DNA from: an uncultured Pelagibacteraceae bacterium
GTDB taxonomy: Bacteria; Pseudomonadota; Alphaproteobacteria; Pelagibacterales; Pelagibacteraceae
DNA: 64,000 nt
Direction of reading: 5' to 3'
Assembly: GCA_902521675.1 (NCBI GenBank)
Contig: CABYSP010000002.1
Location: 1-64,000, forward strand
How positions within the stretch are numbered: position 1 is the first letter of the stretch; each line of letters opens with the position of its first letter. Positions 40,512 to 50,986 of this stretch are shown one piece after another. Below the pieces are notes generated by a model that worked only from the letters and a program-made list of their open reading frames with translations, was not told where the DNA came from and searched no databases. The translations under genes were made by a program, and so were the position numbers.

Positions 40512-40928
40512 TTAGCTAATAGATTCTAAAGTTTTTTGAAATTTACCAGCGTGTGATTTTTCAGCTTTAGCTAAAGTTTCAAACCAGTCAGCAATTTCTT
40601 CAAAACCTTCTTCTCTAGCTGTTTTAGCCATACCAGGGTACATATCAGTATACTCATGAGTTTCGCCTTGTACTGCTGAAGCTAAATTTGCTTTTGTTTC
40701 ACCAATTGGCATTCCAGTCCCTGGATCACCAACTTCTTCTAGATACTCCAAATGACCATGTGCGTGACCAGTTTCACCTTCGGCTGTTGATCTAAAAACT
40801 GCAGCTACATCATTGTAACCTTCTATGTCAGCTTTTTGTGCAAAATAAAGATATCTTCTGTTTGCTTGACTTTCACCAGCAAACGCTTCTTTTAAATTTT
40901 CCTCTGTTTTACTTCCTTTTAAAGACAT
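40512..40928 (-). CDS. Rubrerythrin
   Basis: [40 protein letters not shown] ferritin-like motifs; no rubredoxin domain. Confidence 0.95.
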   Translation of the reverse strand: MSLKGSKTEENLKEAFAGESQANRRYLYFAQKADIEGYNDVAAVFRSTAEGETGHAHGHLEYLEEVGDPGTGMPIGETKANLASAVQGETHEYTDMYPGMAKTAREEGFEEIADWFETLAKAEKSHAGKFQKTLESIS

Positions 40929-40967
40929 TTTTTCTCCTTTTTAATGATTAGCAGATCATATAATGCA

Positions 40968-40986
40968 TATTGACATTATGTCAATA
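40968..40986. promoter_or_regulatory. 19-bp perfect palindrome, operator candidate
   Basis: TATTGACAT-T-ATGTCAATA, 40 bp upstream of the rubrerythrin start codon. Confidence 0.65.
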
Positions 40987-40987
40987 G

Positions 40988-41004
40988 TTTAGAATTATTA
41001 TAAT
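40988..41004. promoter_or_regulatory. Possible Irr-box (ICE)-like site
   Basis: TTTAGAATTATTATAAT resembles TTTAGAA-N3-TTCTAAA with two arm mismatches. Confidence 0.35.
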
Positions 41005-41033
41005 GTAGATTTTAAGTGTATGATTTAATTGAA

Positions 41034-41462
41034 TTATTTTTGAGTTTGATTATCACTCGCAACTCTAACCAACACTTCAACAGAATTTATTTTTTTTCCT
41101 GTAATATTTTTTTTAATATTTATTTTGTCTATATCACTCTCATCACAATCAATTAGCTCGTGTGTATCTTCATCAAAAAAATGATGATGAGATGATGTGT
41201 TTGTATCAAAATAACTTTTGTGACTATCGATTGAAATTTCTTTTAAATATCCTTTTTTTTCAAATGCATGAACTGTGTTATAAACTGTGGCTAGAGATAT
41301 CTTTTCATTCATTTTTTCAGATATCATTTTAACAAGATCGTTGATTGTGAAATGGAAAGTTTTTTCTCTATTATACAAAACTTCACAAATTTTTATTCTT
41401 TGCTTGGTCGGTCTAAGCCCAACTTCTCTTAATTTTTCAATAAAATTGCAGTTTTTTGGCAT
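41034..41462 (-). CDS. irr: Fur-superfamily regulator, Irr-like
   Basis: LRPTKQRIKIC, SLATVYNTVHAFEKKGYLKE, SYFDTNTSSHHHFF; adjacent to fabA-fabB-fabI as irr is in many alphaproteobacteria. Confidence 0.85.
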   Translation of the reverse strand: MPKNCNFIEKLREVGLRPTKQRIKICEVLYNREKTFHFTINDLVKMISEKMNEKISLATVYNTVHAFEKKGYLKEISIDSHKSYFDTNTSSHHHFFDEDTHELIDCDESDIDKINIKKNITGKKINSVEVLVRVASDNQTQK

Positions 41463-41554
41463 TGTTTTTTATAATTATTCTAAAGTATGAATAAAAATAT
41501 ACTGTTTTATTATATTATATTGGGATTAAATCAAGTATTAAGGGAGCTCAAATT

Positions 41555-42055
41555 ATGAAAAAAAACGCATATTCCTATGATGATCTTATAACTTGTGGAA
41601 ATGGTAAACTTTTTGGTCCTGGTAATGCTAAATTACCCCTCCCACCAATGCTTATGTTTGACAGAATAACTGAAATCAATGAAAATAATGGTGCATTTAA
41701 TAAAGGCTCTTTAAAAGCTGAATTAGACATTAAAGATGATCTTTGGTTTTTTGATTGTCATTTTAAAAAAGATCCGGTTATGCCAGGGTGCTTAGGTTTA
41801 GATGCCATGTGGCAACTGGTAGGTTTTTTTCTAGGTTGGCTAGGAAATCCCGGGAAAGGAAGAGCTTTAGGAGTGGGTACTGTAAAATTTACAGGTGAAG
41901 TTTTGCAGAGTGTAAAAAATGTAAGATATGAAATAGATATGAAGAAAATTATGTCTCCTGGAGGAACAACTGTAGGACTTGCAAATGGAATTGTTCTTGC
42001 AGATAATAAAAAAATATATTCAGCAGAAGGTTTAAAAGTAGGGTTATTTAAATAA
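41555..42055 (+). CDS. fabA: 3-hydroxydecanoyl-ACP dehydratase
   Basis: [24 protein letters not shown]. Confidence 0.96.
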   Translation: MKKNAYSYDDLITCGNGKLFGPGNAKLPLPPMLMFDRITEINENNGAFNKGSLKAELDIKDDLWFFDCHFKKDPVMPGCLGLDAMWQLVGFFLGWLGNPGKGRALGVGTVKFTGEVLQSVKNVRYEIDMKKIMSPGGTTVGLANGIVLADNKKIYSAEGLKVGLFK

Positions 42056-43266
42056 TGAGAAGGGTAGTTATTACTGGTTTAGGAGTAGTTTCTTGCTTAG
42101 GAAATAATCAAGAAGAAGTTCATCAATCTTTATTAAATTCAAAATCAGGAATTTCTTATGCTGAGGAATACAAGGAGCACAATTTAAAAAGCCATGTTCA
42201 TGGTAAGCCAAATATTAAACTTGAAGATCATATCGATAGAAAAACAATTAGGTTTATGGGTTCAGGCTCAGCTTATAATTATATTGCAATGAAAGAAGCT
42301 ATTGAAGACTCTGGATTAGAAGAAAGTGAAGTAAGTAATTTTAAAACTGGAATTGTGATGGGCTCAGGGGGACCTTCTATAGAAAATGTAATTTTAGCTG
42401 CAGATAAAACTAGAGCTAAGACACCAAAATTAATGGGACCTTTTATTGTTCCAAGAACTATGGCCAGTACTGCCTCAGCAACACTTGCCGTACCATTTAA
42501 AATTAAAGGAACTAACTACACAATGAGTTCTGCATGTGCAACAAGTGGTCATTGCATAGGAAATTCTATGGAATTAATTCAAATGGGTAAACAGGATGTT
42601 GTTTTTGCAGGTGGAAGTGAAGAAATTCATTGGGCAATGACAGCAATGTTTGATGCTATGACAGCTTTATCATCAAAATACAATGATACTCCACAATCTG
42701 CGTCTAGAGCTTATGATAAAACTAGAGATGGTTTTGTAATTGCAGGTGGTGCAGGTGTGTTAGTACTTGAAGAGTACGAGCATGCTAAAGCAAGAGGTGC
42801 TAAAATATACGCAGAATTAACTGGTTATGGCGCAACTTCGGATGGATATGATATGGTAGCTCCATCAGGTGAAGGTGCTGTTAGATGTATGAAAATGGCA
42901 ATGGCAACTACTAAAAATAAAATTGATTACATTAATACTCATGGAACATCTACACCAGTTGGAGATATAACTGAGCTTAATGCTATTAAAGAAACTTTTG
43001 GAGAGGATATTCCAAAAATAAGTTCAACAAAATCTTTATCAGGTCACCCTTTGGGAGCGGCTTCTGTTCATGAAGCAATTTATTGTTTAATAATGATGAA
43101 AAATAATTTCATTACAGGCTCTGCAAATATCACTGAGATGGATGAAGATGCTAAAAAATTTCCAATTGTTGCAAAAACTGAAACAGGTGCAACTTTAAAT
43201 ACAGTAATGTCAAATAGCTTTGGTTTTGGTGGAACCAATGCGGCTTTAATTTTTGAAAAGGTTTAG
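42055..43266 (+). CDS. fabB: 3-oxoacyl-ACP synthase I
   Basis: [12 protein letters not shown] active site, [19 protein letters not shown]. Confidence 0.96.
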   Translation: MRRVVITGLGVVSCLGNNQEEVHQSLLNSKSGISYAEEYKEHNLKSHVHGKPNIKLEDHIDRKTIRFMGSGSAYNYIAMKEAIEDSGLEESEVSNFKTGIVMGSGGPSIENVILAADKTRAKTPKLMGPFIVPRTMASTASATLAVPFKIKGTNYTMSSACATSGHCIGNSMELIQMGKQDVVFAGGSEEIHWAMTAMFDAMTALSSKYNDTPQSASRAYDKTRDGFVIAGGAGVLVLEEYEHAKARGAKIYAELTGYGATSDGYDMVAPSGEGAVRCMKMAMATTKNKIDYINTHGTSTPVGDITELNAIKETFGEDIPKISSTKSLSGHPLGAASVHEAIYCLIMMKNNFITGSANITEMDEDAKKFPIVAKTETGATLNTVMSNSFGFGGTNAALIFEKV

Positions 43267-43269
43267 TTT

Positions 43270-44055
43270 ATGAGTCTGATGAAAGGTAAAAAAGGATTAA
43301 TCATGGGTGTTGCTAATGAAAGATCTATTGCCTGGGGTATATCTCAAAAACTTTCAGAAGCTGGAGCGGAGCTAGCATTTACATATTTGGGTGACGCTTT
43401 AAAAAAAAGAGTAGTTCCTTTAGCAGAAAAATTAAATTCAAACACCACATTCAGTTGTGATGTTGAAAAAAAAGAAGAAGTAGTAAAACTATTTGAGGAT
43501 ATCAAATCTCAATGGGGTGAAATTGATTTTGTAGTGCATGCAGTTGCTTTCTCTGATAAATCAGAGTTATCAGGTGAATATTTAAATACGACTAGAGAAA
43601 ACTTTTTAAGAAGTATGTTAATTTCATGCTTTTCATTTACTGAAGTCGCAAAAGAAGCTTCAAAGGTAATGAGACAAGGTGGAAGTTTATTAACTTTAAC
43701 TTACGAATCTACTAAAGCAATCCCAAATTATAATGTAATGGGTGTTTGTAAATCTGCTTTAGAGGCCAGTGTTAAATACTTAGCTAGAGATTTGGGTGCT
43801 AAAGGCATGAGAGTAAATGCTATAAGTGCAGGACCTATCAAGACATTGGCTGCCTCTGCAATTGGGGACGCAAAATTCCTATATAAATGGAATGAAGACC
43901 ATTCTTTTCTTAAGAGAAATGTAGATATCCATGATGTTGGTAATTCAGCATTATATCTACTAAGTGACCTTGCAAATGGAGTTACTGGTGAAATTCACTA
44001 CGTAGATGCTGGATATAACAAGGTTGGAATGCCAGATCCTAAAAATATAACCTAA
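43270..44055 (+). CDS. fabI: Enoyl-ACP reductase
   Basis: GVANERSIAWGI, YNVMGVCKSALEA, SAGPIKTLAA. Confidence 0.96.
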   Translation: MSLMKGKKGLIMGVANERSIAWGISQKLSEAGAELAFTYLGDALKKRVVPLAEKLNSNTTFSCDVEKKEEVVKLFEDIKSQWGEIDFVVHAVAFSDKSELSGEYLNTTRENFLRSMLISCFSFTEVAKEASKVMRQGGSLLTLTYESTKAIPNYNVMGVCKSALEASVKYLARDLGAKGMRVNAISAGPIKTLAASAIGDAKFLYKWNEDHSFLKRNVDIHDVGNSALYLLSDLANGVTGEIHYVDAGYNKVGMPDPKNIT

Positions 44056-44082
44056 AATTTAGTTAAATTTTGTTAAAAATAC

Positions 44083-44289
44083 ATGAAGGGATACAGATTT
44101 ATTACTGATGATGATACAGCAAAATTTTGTAATCGAGTAACTGAGGCATTATCGAATGGATGGAAATTATATGGTGAACCCAAAATGACATTTGATAAAA
44201 AACGAGGAATAATGCGTTGTGGCCAAGCAGTTATAAAAAATGTTCCAAATAAAAAATACTCAAAAAAAATAAATTTATCTTCAATATAA
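44083..44289 (+). CDS. DUF1737-like small protein
   Basis: YRFITDDDTAKFCNRVTEALSNGWKLYGEPKMTFD...MRCGQAVIK pattern. Confidence 0.8.
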   Translation: MKGYRFITDDDTAKFCNRVTEALSNGWKLYGEPKMTFDKKRGIMRCGQAVIKNVPNKKYSKKINLSSI

Positions 44290-44290
44290 A

Positions 44291-44320
44291 AAACCCCCAG
44301 AACTCTCATTCCAGGGGTTT
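44291..44320. terminator. Terminator hairpin between the DUF1737 gene and pnp
   Basis: AAACCCC...GGGGTTT; T-run follows on the minus strand (pnp side). Confidence 0.75.
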
Positions 44321-44343
44321 AAAATTATAATTTAAGTTATAAA

Positions 44344-46416
44344 TTATTCAGCAGCTTGTTTCATAGAAAGTTTAACTTTACCTCTATCGAAACCAATCAC
44401 TTTAACTTTTACTTCGTCACCTTCTTTGACAACATCAGTAACTTTAGCTACTCTTTTATCTGCAAGTTCTGAGATATGAACTAGTCCATCTTGTTTTCCT
44501 AAGAAATTAACAAATGCACCAAACTCCATAATCTTCATTACTTTACCTGAATAAATTTTGTTTAATTCAGCTTTTGCAGTGATGTCTTTAATCATTTGCA
44601 TTGCGATGTTTCTAGACTCTTCATCAGGAGCAGCAACTGTTACTACACCTTCGTCATTTACATCTACTTTTGCACCTGATTTTTCAACAATCTCTCTAAT
44701 CGTTGCTCCACCTTTTCCAATCACAGCTGCAATGTCTTTTTTATCAACATTAACTTGTTCCATTTTTGGAGTGTGTTTTCCAACATCTTCTCTTGAAGCT
44801 GATAATGCTTTATTCATTTCACCTAAGATATGAACTCTTCCATCTTTAGCTTGGCTTAATGCCTGTTCCATAATTTCAAAAGTAATACCTGTAATTTTGA
44901 TATCCATTTGAAGAGAAGTAATTCCATCTTTAGTTCCAGCAACTTTAAAGTCCATGTCACCAAGATGATCTTCATCACCTAGGATGTCTGAAAGGACGCT
45001 GAAATCGTCACCTTCTTTAATTAATCCCATTGCAATACCAGCAACTGGTTCTTTAATGGGTACTCCTGCATCCATTAATGCTAAAGAAGTTCCACAAACA
45101 GTAGCCATTGAAGAAGAACCATTAGACTCAGTAATTTCTGAAACTACTCTAAAAGTATATGGAAATGCTTCTTTTGTGGGTAATGAGGAATTAATTGCTC
45201 TCCATGCTAATTTACCATGACCAATTTCTCTTCTACCTGTTCCAATTCTACCAGTTTCTCCAACTGAAAAAGGAGGAAAATTGTAGTGAAGCATAAATCG
45301 TTCCCTTTGAAGTCCATCTAAACTTTCAATTCTTTGCTCGTCATCAGATGTTCCTAAAGTTGCTACAACAATCGCTTGAGTTTCTCCTCTAGTAAATAAT
45401 GCAGAACCATGAGCTCTTGGTAGAACACCCACTTCACATTCAATAGGTCTTACGTCAGATAAACCCCTTCCGTCAATTCTATTTTTATTTTTTAGAATGT
45501 CTGTTCTAACAATTGATTTTTCAAGATTTTTTAACTGACTGTTAACATCAAGATCAGTATAGTTTTCATCTTCCTCATAAAGTTTTTTAGCTTTATCAGT
45601 AATCTCTGAAATTTGATTTGATCTATCTTGTTTATCTCTTGTTGCAAAAGCTTTCTTAAGATCTTCTGTGAAAGTTTCCTCTAATTTTTTCTTAACTTCT
45701 GATAGATCTTTCTTTTCAACAGTCCACTCAGGTTTTCTGCATTCTTTTGCAAGTTCCTCAATCATCTCAATCACTGGAACAAATCCCTCATGCCCAAATT
45801 TAACTGCGTTTAACATTTCTTCTTCTGTTAAGCCATTTGCTTCAGACTCAACCATAAGCACAGCATCTTTTGTACCTGCTACAACTAAATCTAATTTTGA
45901 TTTTTCTAGTTCTGTTTTAGATGGGTTTAAAACATATTTTCCATCTATAAAACCAACTCTTGAAGCTCCCACAGGTCCCATGAATGGCATTCCTGATATA
46001 GCTAATGCAGCTGATGAAGCAGTGATTGATAAAATATCTGGTTCATTTTCTTTATCATATGAAATTACTGTTGGTAATAACTGTACTTCATTTTTAAATT
46101 CATCTGGAAACAAAGGTCTAATTGGTCTGTCAATTAATCTAGAGATTAATGTTTCACTCTCAGTTGGTCTTGCTTCTCTTTTAAAATATCCACCTGGAAT
46201 TTTTCCAGCTGCATAATATTTTTCTTGGTAATTTACAGATAATGGAAAGTAATCCATATCAGGATTTACTTTTTTTGCTCCTACTACTGTTGCTAGTACG
46301 ACTGTCTCACCACATGTTGCAATTATTGCACCGTCCGCCTGTCTTGCTACTTTACCTGTTTCTAAACTTATCTTCTTTCCCGCTACTTCAATTTCCTTCT
46401 TGTATACTTTAAACAT
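44344..46416 (-). CDS. pnp: Polyribonucleotide nucleotidyltransferase
   Basis: Two RNase PH domains, KH ([11 protein letters not shown]) and S1 ([20 protein letters not shown]). Confidence 0.97.
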   Translation of the reverse strand: MFKVYKKEIEVAGKKISLETGKVARQADGAIIATCGETVVLATVVGAKKVNPDMDYFPLSVNYQEKYYAAGKIPGGYFKREARPTESETLISRLIDRPIRPLFPDEFKNEVQLLPTVISYDKENEPDILSITASSAALAISGMPFMGPVGASRVGFIDGKYVLNPSKTELEKSKLDLVVAGTKDAVLMVESEANGLTEEEMLNAVKFGHEGFVPVIEMIEELAKECRKPEWTVEKKDLSEVKKKLEETFTEDLKKAFATRDKQDRSNQISEITDKAKKLYEEDENYTDLDVNSQLKNLEKSIVRTDILKNKNRIDGRGLSDVRPIECEVGVLPRAHGSALFTRGETQAIVVATLGTSDDEQRIESLDGLQRERFMLHYNFPPFSVGETGRIGTGRREIGHGKLAWRAINSSLPTKEAFPYTFRVVSEITESNGSSSMATVCGTSLALMDAGVPIKEPVAGIAMGLIKEGDDFSVLSDILGDEDHLGDMDFKVAGTKDGITSLQMDIKITGITFEIMEQALSQAKDGRVHILGEMNKALSASREDVGKHTPKMEQVNVDKKDIAAVIGKGGATIREIVEKSGAKVDVNDEGVVTVAAPDEESRNIAMQMIKDITAKAELNKIYSGKVMKIMEFGAFVNFLGKQDGLVHISELADKRVAKVTDVVKEGDEVKVKVIGFDRGKVKLSMKQAAE

Positions 46417-46459
46417 TTCATTTCCATTTCGTTTCGTTCGTTTCGTTCCATTCCGTTCT
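46417..46459. repeat. Degenerate GAAAC/GGAAT repeat in pnp leader
   Basis: Minus strand GAACGGAATGGAACGAAACGAACGAAACGAAATGGAAATGAA directly before the pnp ATG. Confidence 0.6.
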
Positions 46460-46473
46460 ATCTATCTTGACTT

Positions 46474-46722
46474 CTATTTTCTTAAATTCAATTTCGACAG
46501 TACATTTTTGTAAGAATCCATTTTATTTTTCTTTAGGTATTCTAACAATTTCTTTCTTCTATTTACCGCTCTCAACAATCCAACTGATGAATGTTTGTCT
46601 TTTTTGAATTGCTTAATGTGCTTAGAGAGAGTTTCAATTTTCTCTGTTAACAAAGCGATCTGTATCTCTGAAGATCCAGTATCTTTATCGTGCATTGCTA
46701 ATTCTTGTGCCTTTTTATTCAT
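46474..46722 (-). CDS. rpsO: 30S ribosomal protein S15
   Basis: DTGSSEIQIALLTEKIETLSKHIK...SSVGLLRAVNRRKKLLEYL. Confidence 0.97.
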   Translation of the reverse strand: MNKKAQELAMHDKDTGSSEIQIALLTEKIETLSKHIKQFKKDKHSSVGLLRAVNRRKKLLEYLKKNKMDSYKNVLSKLNLRK

Positions 46723-46734
46723 GCCTCTTTCTTC

Positions 46735-47103
46735 CTATTTATTTGTTTGTTTTATTAAGTTTTCTATTTTTTCCGCATACTCAAAAGATTCATCTTTTCT
46801 AAAAAGTAATTTTGGTAAAAATTTCATAACCACTTTTTGTGATAAAATTTTTCTAATTAAAAACGAGTATTGTTTTAAAACATTAATTGTTTCCTCCGCA
46901 TCTTTTCCTCCTAATGGAAGAACATATGCTTTAGCAATTTTTAAATCTGGACTCATTCTAACCTCAGTAACAGTTATTGTATTCGTTTCTAAATTGGGCA
47001 CCTTAGCCTCATTTCTTATAAAAATCATGCTTAAAGACTGTTTGATCATTTCTCCTACTCTAAGCTGTCTTTGAGATACCGGTTTTCCTATTCTATCTGC
47101 CAT
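46735..47103 (-). CDS. rbfA: Ribosome-binding factor A
   Basis: ITVTEVRMSPDLKIAKAYVLPLG; between infB and rpsO. Confidence 0.93.
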   Translation of the reverse strand: MADRIGKPVSQRQLRVGEMIKQSLSMIFIRNEAKVPNLETNTITVTEVRMSPDLKIAKAYVLPLGGKDAEETINVLKQYSFLIRKILSQKVVMKFLPKLLFRKDESFEYAEKIENLIKQTNK

Positions 47104-49322
47104 TAAATTGACCTCTCTGTAGATGTAACACTAAAAGCTTCTATTGTGTCATTTTTTTGGAAATCCATATAATCTTTGACTGTAATTCCACATTCTTGAC
47201 CACCACTTACCTGTTTTACTTGATTTTTTTCCCTAAATATTGATGAAACTTTTCCAGTATAAATAATAGCACCGTCCCTAATAATTCTAACATCTGAAGT
47301 ACTATTAATTTCTCCTTCGGTTACTTTTGAACCTGCAACTTTTCCAGCACCTGAAACTTTAAATATTTCCAAGATTTGTGCTGTACCAGTAATTGTTTCT
47401 TGGACATCAGGTGCCAATAATCCTGACATTCTTTGTTTAATATAATCTAAAACCTCATAAATAATATTGTATGAGGATATTTTTATTTTTTCATTTTCAG
47501 CAAGTTTTTTTGCTTCTTTACTTGGTTTAACATTAAAAGCTATTAATACTGCATTTGAAGCTTTAGCTAATGTAACATCTGTTTCTGTTACCATTCCAAT
47601 ATCTGCTAAAATTATTTTAGGTTTGACTTCATCATGCTTAATTTGGCTAATTGCATTTTTAATTGCTTCTGATGATCCATGTACATCAGATTTAATAATT
47701 AAATTTAATTCTTCTGTGGATTTATCTGAGAAAGCAGAATCTTGAGTTGCAAAAGTTAGTGGATTTTTTCCATCTTTACTTTCTTGAGCTCTATTTTCAC
47801 TCAATGTTTTAGCTTCTTTTTCGGTATCTAGAACAATAAAATCATCTCCAGCTTTTGCTGCACCATTAATACCTAAAATTTCAACAGGAGTTGAAGGTAA
47901 GGCTTCATTAATATTTTGTCCTTTATCATTAATAATTGCTCTAACTTTTCCCCATTTTAAACCACTTACAAAAAAATCACCTTTCTTAAGTGTTCCAGTG
48001 GTAATAATTATATTTGCAACTGGACCCCTACCAACATCAATTTTTGACTCTAAAACTACACCTGTAGCTTTAGATTCATAATCTGTTTTGAGGTCTAAAA
48101 TCTCTGCTTGAAGTATTATAGACTCAACTAATTTATCTAAGTTTTGTTTCGTTTTAGTTGAAATTTCAATCATTAAAGTATCACCAGATAAATCTTCAGC
48201 GATCAATTCGTGTTCTAATAATTGATTTTTTATTTTCTGTGGATCTGCCTCTGGTAGATCGCATTTATTTATTGCTACAACTATTGGAACATTTGCAACT
48301 TTAGCATGTTTAATAGACTCAACTGTTTGAGGTTTAACCCCATCATCAGCAGCGACTACTAAAACAACTACGTCTGTTAATTTTGATCCTCTTGCTCTCA
48401 TCTCTGTAAAAGCAGCGTGGCCTGGTGTATCAATAAATGTTAATTTATTATTTTGGCTCTCAATTTGATAAGCTCCAATATGTTGAGTTATTCCACCAAA
48501 TTCTCCTGAAACTACGTTTGCACTTCTGAGTACATCTAGCACTGAGGTTTTACCGTGATCAACATGACCCATGACGGTAACTATTGGGGGTCGATTTTTT
48601 AAATTTTCAGTTCTCGAAGCTTTTATTTTTTGAATTATTTCTTCTGCTTTCTCTTCTCTAATTGGATTATGACCAAATTCTTTAACTAAATATTCTGCAG
48701 TATCTGCAGCTAATGTTTGATTGATAGTCACAGTAACACCCATGCCGAACAAATGCTTAATTACATTGCTTGATTGTTCAGCCATTCTATTTGCAAGTTC
48801 TCTTACTGTGATTGCTTCAGGAATATTAACATCTCTTTTAATCTGTTTTAAATTTTCTTGAGAATCATCTTTTGTGGCATTTTTAATTTCTTTTTGTCTT
48901 GCTCTCTTAACTGATGCTAAACTTCTTTGTTTTGCATCAATCTCATCACTCAGTGCTCTTGATACAGTTAACTTTAACTCTCTCTTCTTTGTTCCAGCTT
49001 TTAAAGTCTTTCTATCTTTGTTTTCACTATCTCCTTTAAGTCTTTTGGTAGCCCTTTGTTCTGCTAGTTTTCTCTTTTCAAAATTGTTTGTTATAGAGGG
49101 TGTTTTAGGATTGAATGAAGGTTTTGGCGGAACTCCTCTGTTGAAAGTTGAGGATGTTCTCGACTTATTTGTACTAGTTCTAAATGATCCGCCTCTACTT
49201 GAGAGTTTTCCAGTTTGTTTTTCAATTACTACAGAATTTTTTCCTTGAGATTTAGCTATCTCAATGTTCTTGATTGATTTTTTGGCTGAGCCTGAAATTG
49301 TTAATTTTGTTTTTTTCTCCAT
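47103..49322 (-). CDS. infB: Translation initiation factor IF-2
   Basis: [33 protein letters not shown]. Confidence 0.97.
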   Translation of the reverse strand: MEKKTKLTISGSAKKSIKNIEIAKSQGKNSVVIEKQTGKLSSRGGSFRTSTNKSRTSSTFNRGVPPKPSFNPKTPSITNNFEKRKLAEQRATKRLKGDSENKDRKTLKAGTKKRELKLTVSRALSDEIDAKQRSLASVKRARQKEIKNATKDDSQENLKQIKRDVNIPEAITVRELANRMAEQSSNVIKHLFGMGVTVTINQTLAADTAEYLVKEFGHNPIREEKAEEIIQKIKASRTENLKNRPPIVTVMGHVDHGKTSVLDVLRSANVVSGEFGGITQHIGAYQIESQNNKLTFIDTPGHAAFTEMRARGSKLTDVVVLVVAADDGVKPQTVESIKHAKVANVPIVVAINKCDLPEADPQKIKNQLLEHELIAEDLSGDTLMIEISTKTKQNLDKLVESIILQAEILDLKTDYESKATGVVLESKIDVGRGPVANIIITTGTLKKGDFFVSGLKWGKVRAIINDKGQNINEALPSTPVEILGINGAAKAGDDFIVLDTEKEAKTLSENRAQESKDGKNPLTFATQDSAFSDKSTEELNLIIKSDVHGSSEAIKNAISQIKHDEVKPKIILADIGMVTETDVTLAKASNAVLIAFNVKPSKEAKKLAENEKIKISSYNIIYEVLDYIKQRMSGLLAPDVQETITGTAQILEIFKVSGAGKVAGSKVTEGEINSTSDVRIIRDGAIIYTGKVSSIFREKNQVKQVSGGQECGITVKDYMDFQKNDTIEAFSVTSTERSI

Positions 49323-49332
49323 AGCTCATCAC

Positions 49333-50886
49333 TCAATCTTTATAAACAATGTTTCGCGCAGACATAATTAGTTCATCCGCTTCTTCTTTTGATAGAGCAA
49401 AATCTTCCAGATAACCTTGAATTTTTACTCTCTCACCTTTAACCACATCATATCCGCCGGTTAATTCATCAGATGCTAAGTCTGCAAAATCTTCTAAACT
49501 TAAAATTTTTTGTTCACCGAGTGTAACTAACATCCCTGGAGTTAATCCCTTTAAATTAATTAAGTCATCTTGAAGACCTAATTCTTTTATTCTCTGAGAA
49601 ATGTCCTCCTGATCCTTTTCATGAAACTCTTTAGCTCTTTCAATTAAAGCTTTAGCAGTATCTTCTTCTATCCCTTCTATCTTCATTAAATTTTCAACTG
49701 AACTATCTTTGATATCGTCGATAGTTGAAAAACCTTCGGCCACTAGTAACTGGCCCAATGTTTCATCTAACTCTAAATTTTTTACAAAATTCTCTGTTTT
49801 TTCTTTAAATTCCAATTGTCTTCGTTCAGAATCTTCTGCATCAGTCATTATATTAATTTCATAATTTAAGAGTTTTGTTGCAAGTCTGACGTTTTGACCT
49901 CTTCTTCCAATTGCTTTACTTAAGTTTTCTTCCGTCAGAATTACATCAAGTTTTTTTCTTTCACTATCAACATTGACTCTTTGTACCTCGGCAGGGGATA
50001 ATGCATTTGAAACTAAAATAGCAGGATCTTCAGACCAATTAACTATATCAATTTTCTCTCCTTGAAGTTCATTTACAACAGCTTGTACTCTTGAACCTCT
50101 CATACCTACACAAGCACCAACCGGGTCTAAAGATGTATCAACTGCTTTAACACATATTTTTGCTCTACTTCCAGGATCCCTTGAAGAAGACTTGATTTCT
50201 ATTAATCCATCATAAATTTCTGGGACTTCTTGAACAAAAAGCTTTTCCATAAATTTAGGATGAGCTCTAGAAAGAAATATTTGTTGTCCTCTAGGCTCTC
50301 TTCTAACATCATAGCAATAAGCTTTTATACGATCACCTGCTTTAATATTTTCACGTGGAATTAATTCATTTTTTTGAATTATTGCTTCAGTTCTTCCTAA
50401 ATCAACAATTACATTCCCAAATTCTAATCTCTTTACAATTCCACTTAAAATAGAGTCTTTCTTATCAATAAAGTCATTAAATTGTCTTTCTCTCTCAGCT
50501 TCTCTTACATTAAAACTAATCACCTGCTTTGCGGTTTGCGCAGCTATTCTCCCAAAATCAAATGAAGGGAGTGGCTGTAATACTTCGTCACCAATAGACT
50601 TGTCTTTATTTAATTCATTTAAATTAATTGCATCCTCTAATTTTATCTCTGTATTTGCATTTTCAGGATTTTCAGCGATTATCAATTTTCTAAAAAGCTC
50701 AATATCTCCGTTTTCTCTATTAATAGAAACTTTAATTTCATTTTCCTGTCCAAATTTTGATTTTGCAGCTTTAGCAATACCAGTTTCCATGGAGCTTATA
50801 ATTAGTTCTTTATCAATTGATTTTTCTAAAGCTACAGCTTCAGCAATTCTTAATAATTCAAGTTTATCTGCTCTTTTATTCAACAT
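49333..50886 (-). CDS. nusA: Transcription termination/antitermination factor NusA
   Basis: S1/KH region (ACVGMRGSRVQAVVNELQGEKIDIV), C-terminal HhH repeats. Confidence 0.96.
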   Translation of the reverse strand: MLNKRADKLELLRIAEAVALEKSIDKELIISSMETGIAKAAKSKFGQENEIKVSINRENGDIELFRKLIIAENPENANTEIKLEDAINLNELNKDKSIGDEVLQPLPSFDFGRIAAQTAKQVISFNVREAERERQFNDFIDKKDSILSGIVKRLEFGNVIVDLGRTEAIIQKNELIPRENIKAGDRIKAYCYDVRREPRGQQIFLSRAHPKFMEKLFVQEVPEIYDGLIEIKSSSRDPGSRAKICVKAVDTSLDPVGACVGMRGSRVQAVVNELQGEKIDIVNWSEDPAILVSNALSPAEVQRVNVDSERKKLDVILTEENLSKAIGRRGQNVRLATKLLNYEINIMTDAEDSERRQLEFKEKTENFVKNLELDETLGQLLVAEGFSTIDDIKDSSVENLMKIEGIEEDTAKALIERAKEFHEKDQEDISQRIKELGLQDDLINLKGLTPGMLVTLGEQKILSLEDFADLASDELTGGYDVVKGERVKIQGYLEDFALSKEEADELIMSARNIVYKD

Positions 50887-50901
50887 AATTTTGTATGCTC
50901 C

Positions 50902-50929
50902 AAAAAAAAAATGGGCTTAAGCCCATTTT
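50902..50929 (-). terminator. Intrinsic-terminator-like hairpin with T-run immediately upstream of nusA
   Basis: Minus strand AAAATGGGC-TTAA-GCCCATTTTTTTTTT; the T-run ends 15 nt before the nusA ATG. Confidence 0.85.
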
Positions 50930-50986
50930 GTAAAGTTTAATAATGTAGCTGCAATATATTAAAGTTTTTTTTTAATTCAATAGAAA

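Noticed and set aside
44558-46216. Plus-strand ORFs of 78-182 aa antisense to pnp
   Set aside because: Ser/Thr/Phe-rich shadow ORFs opposite a highly conserved gene.
46595-47074. 159-aa plus-strand ORF
   Set aside because: Antisense to rpsO and rbfA, both confident.
48874-49248. 124-aa plus-strand ORF
   Set aside because: Antisense shadow of the infB N-terminal region.
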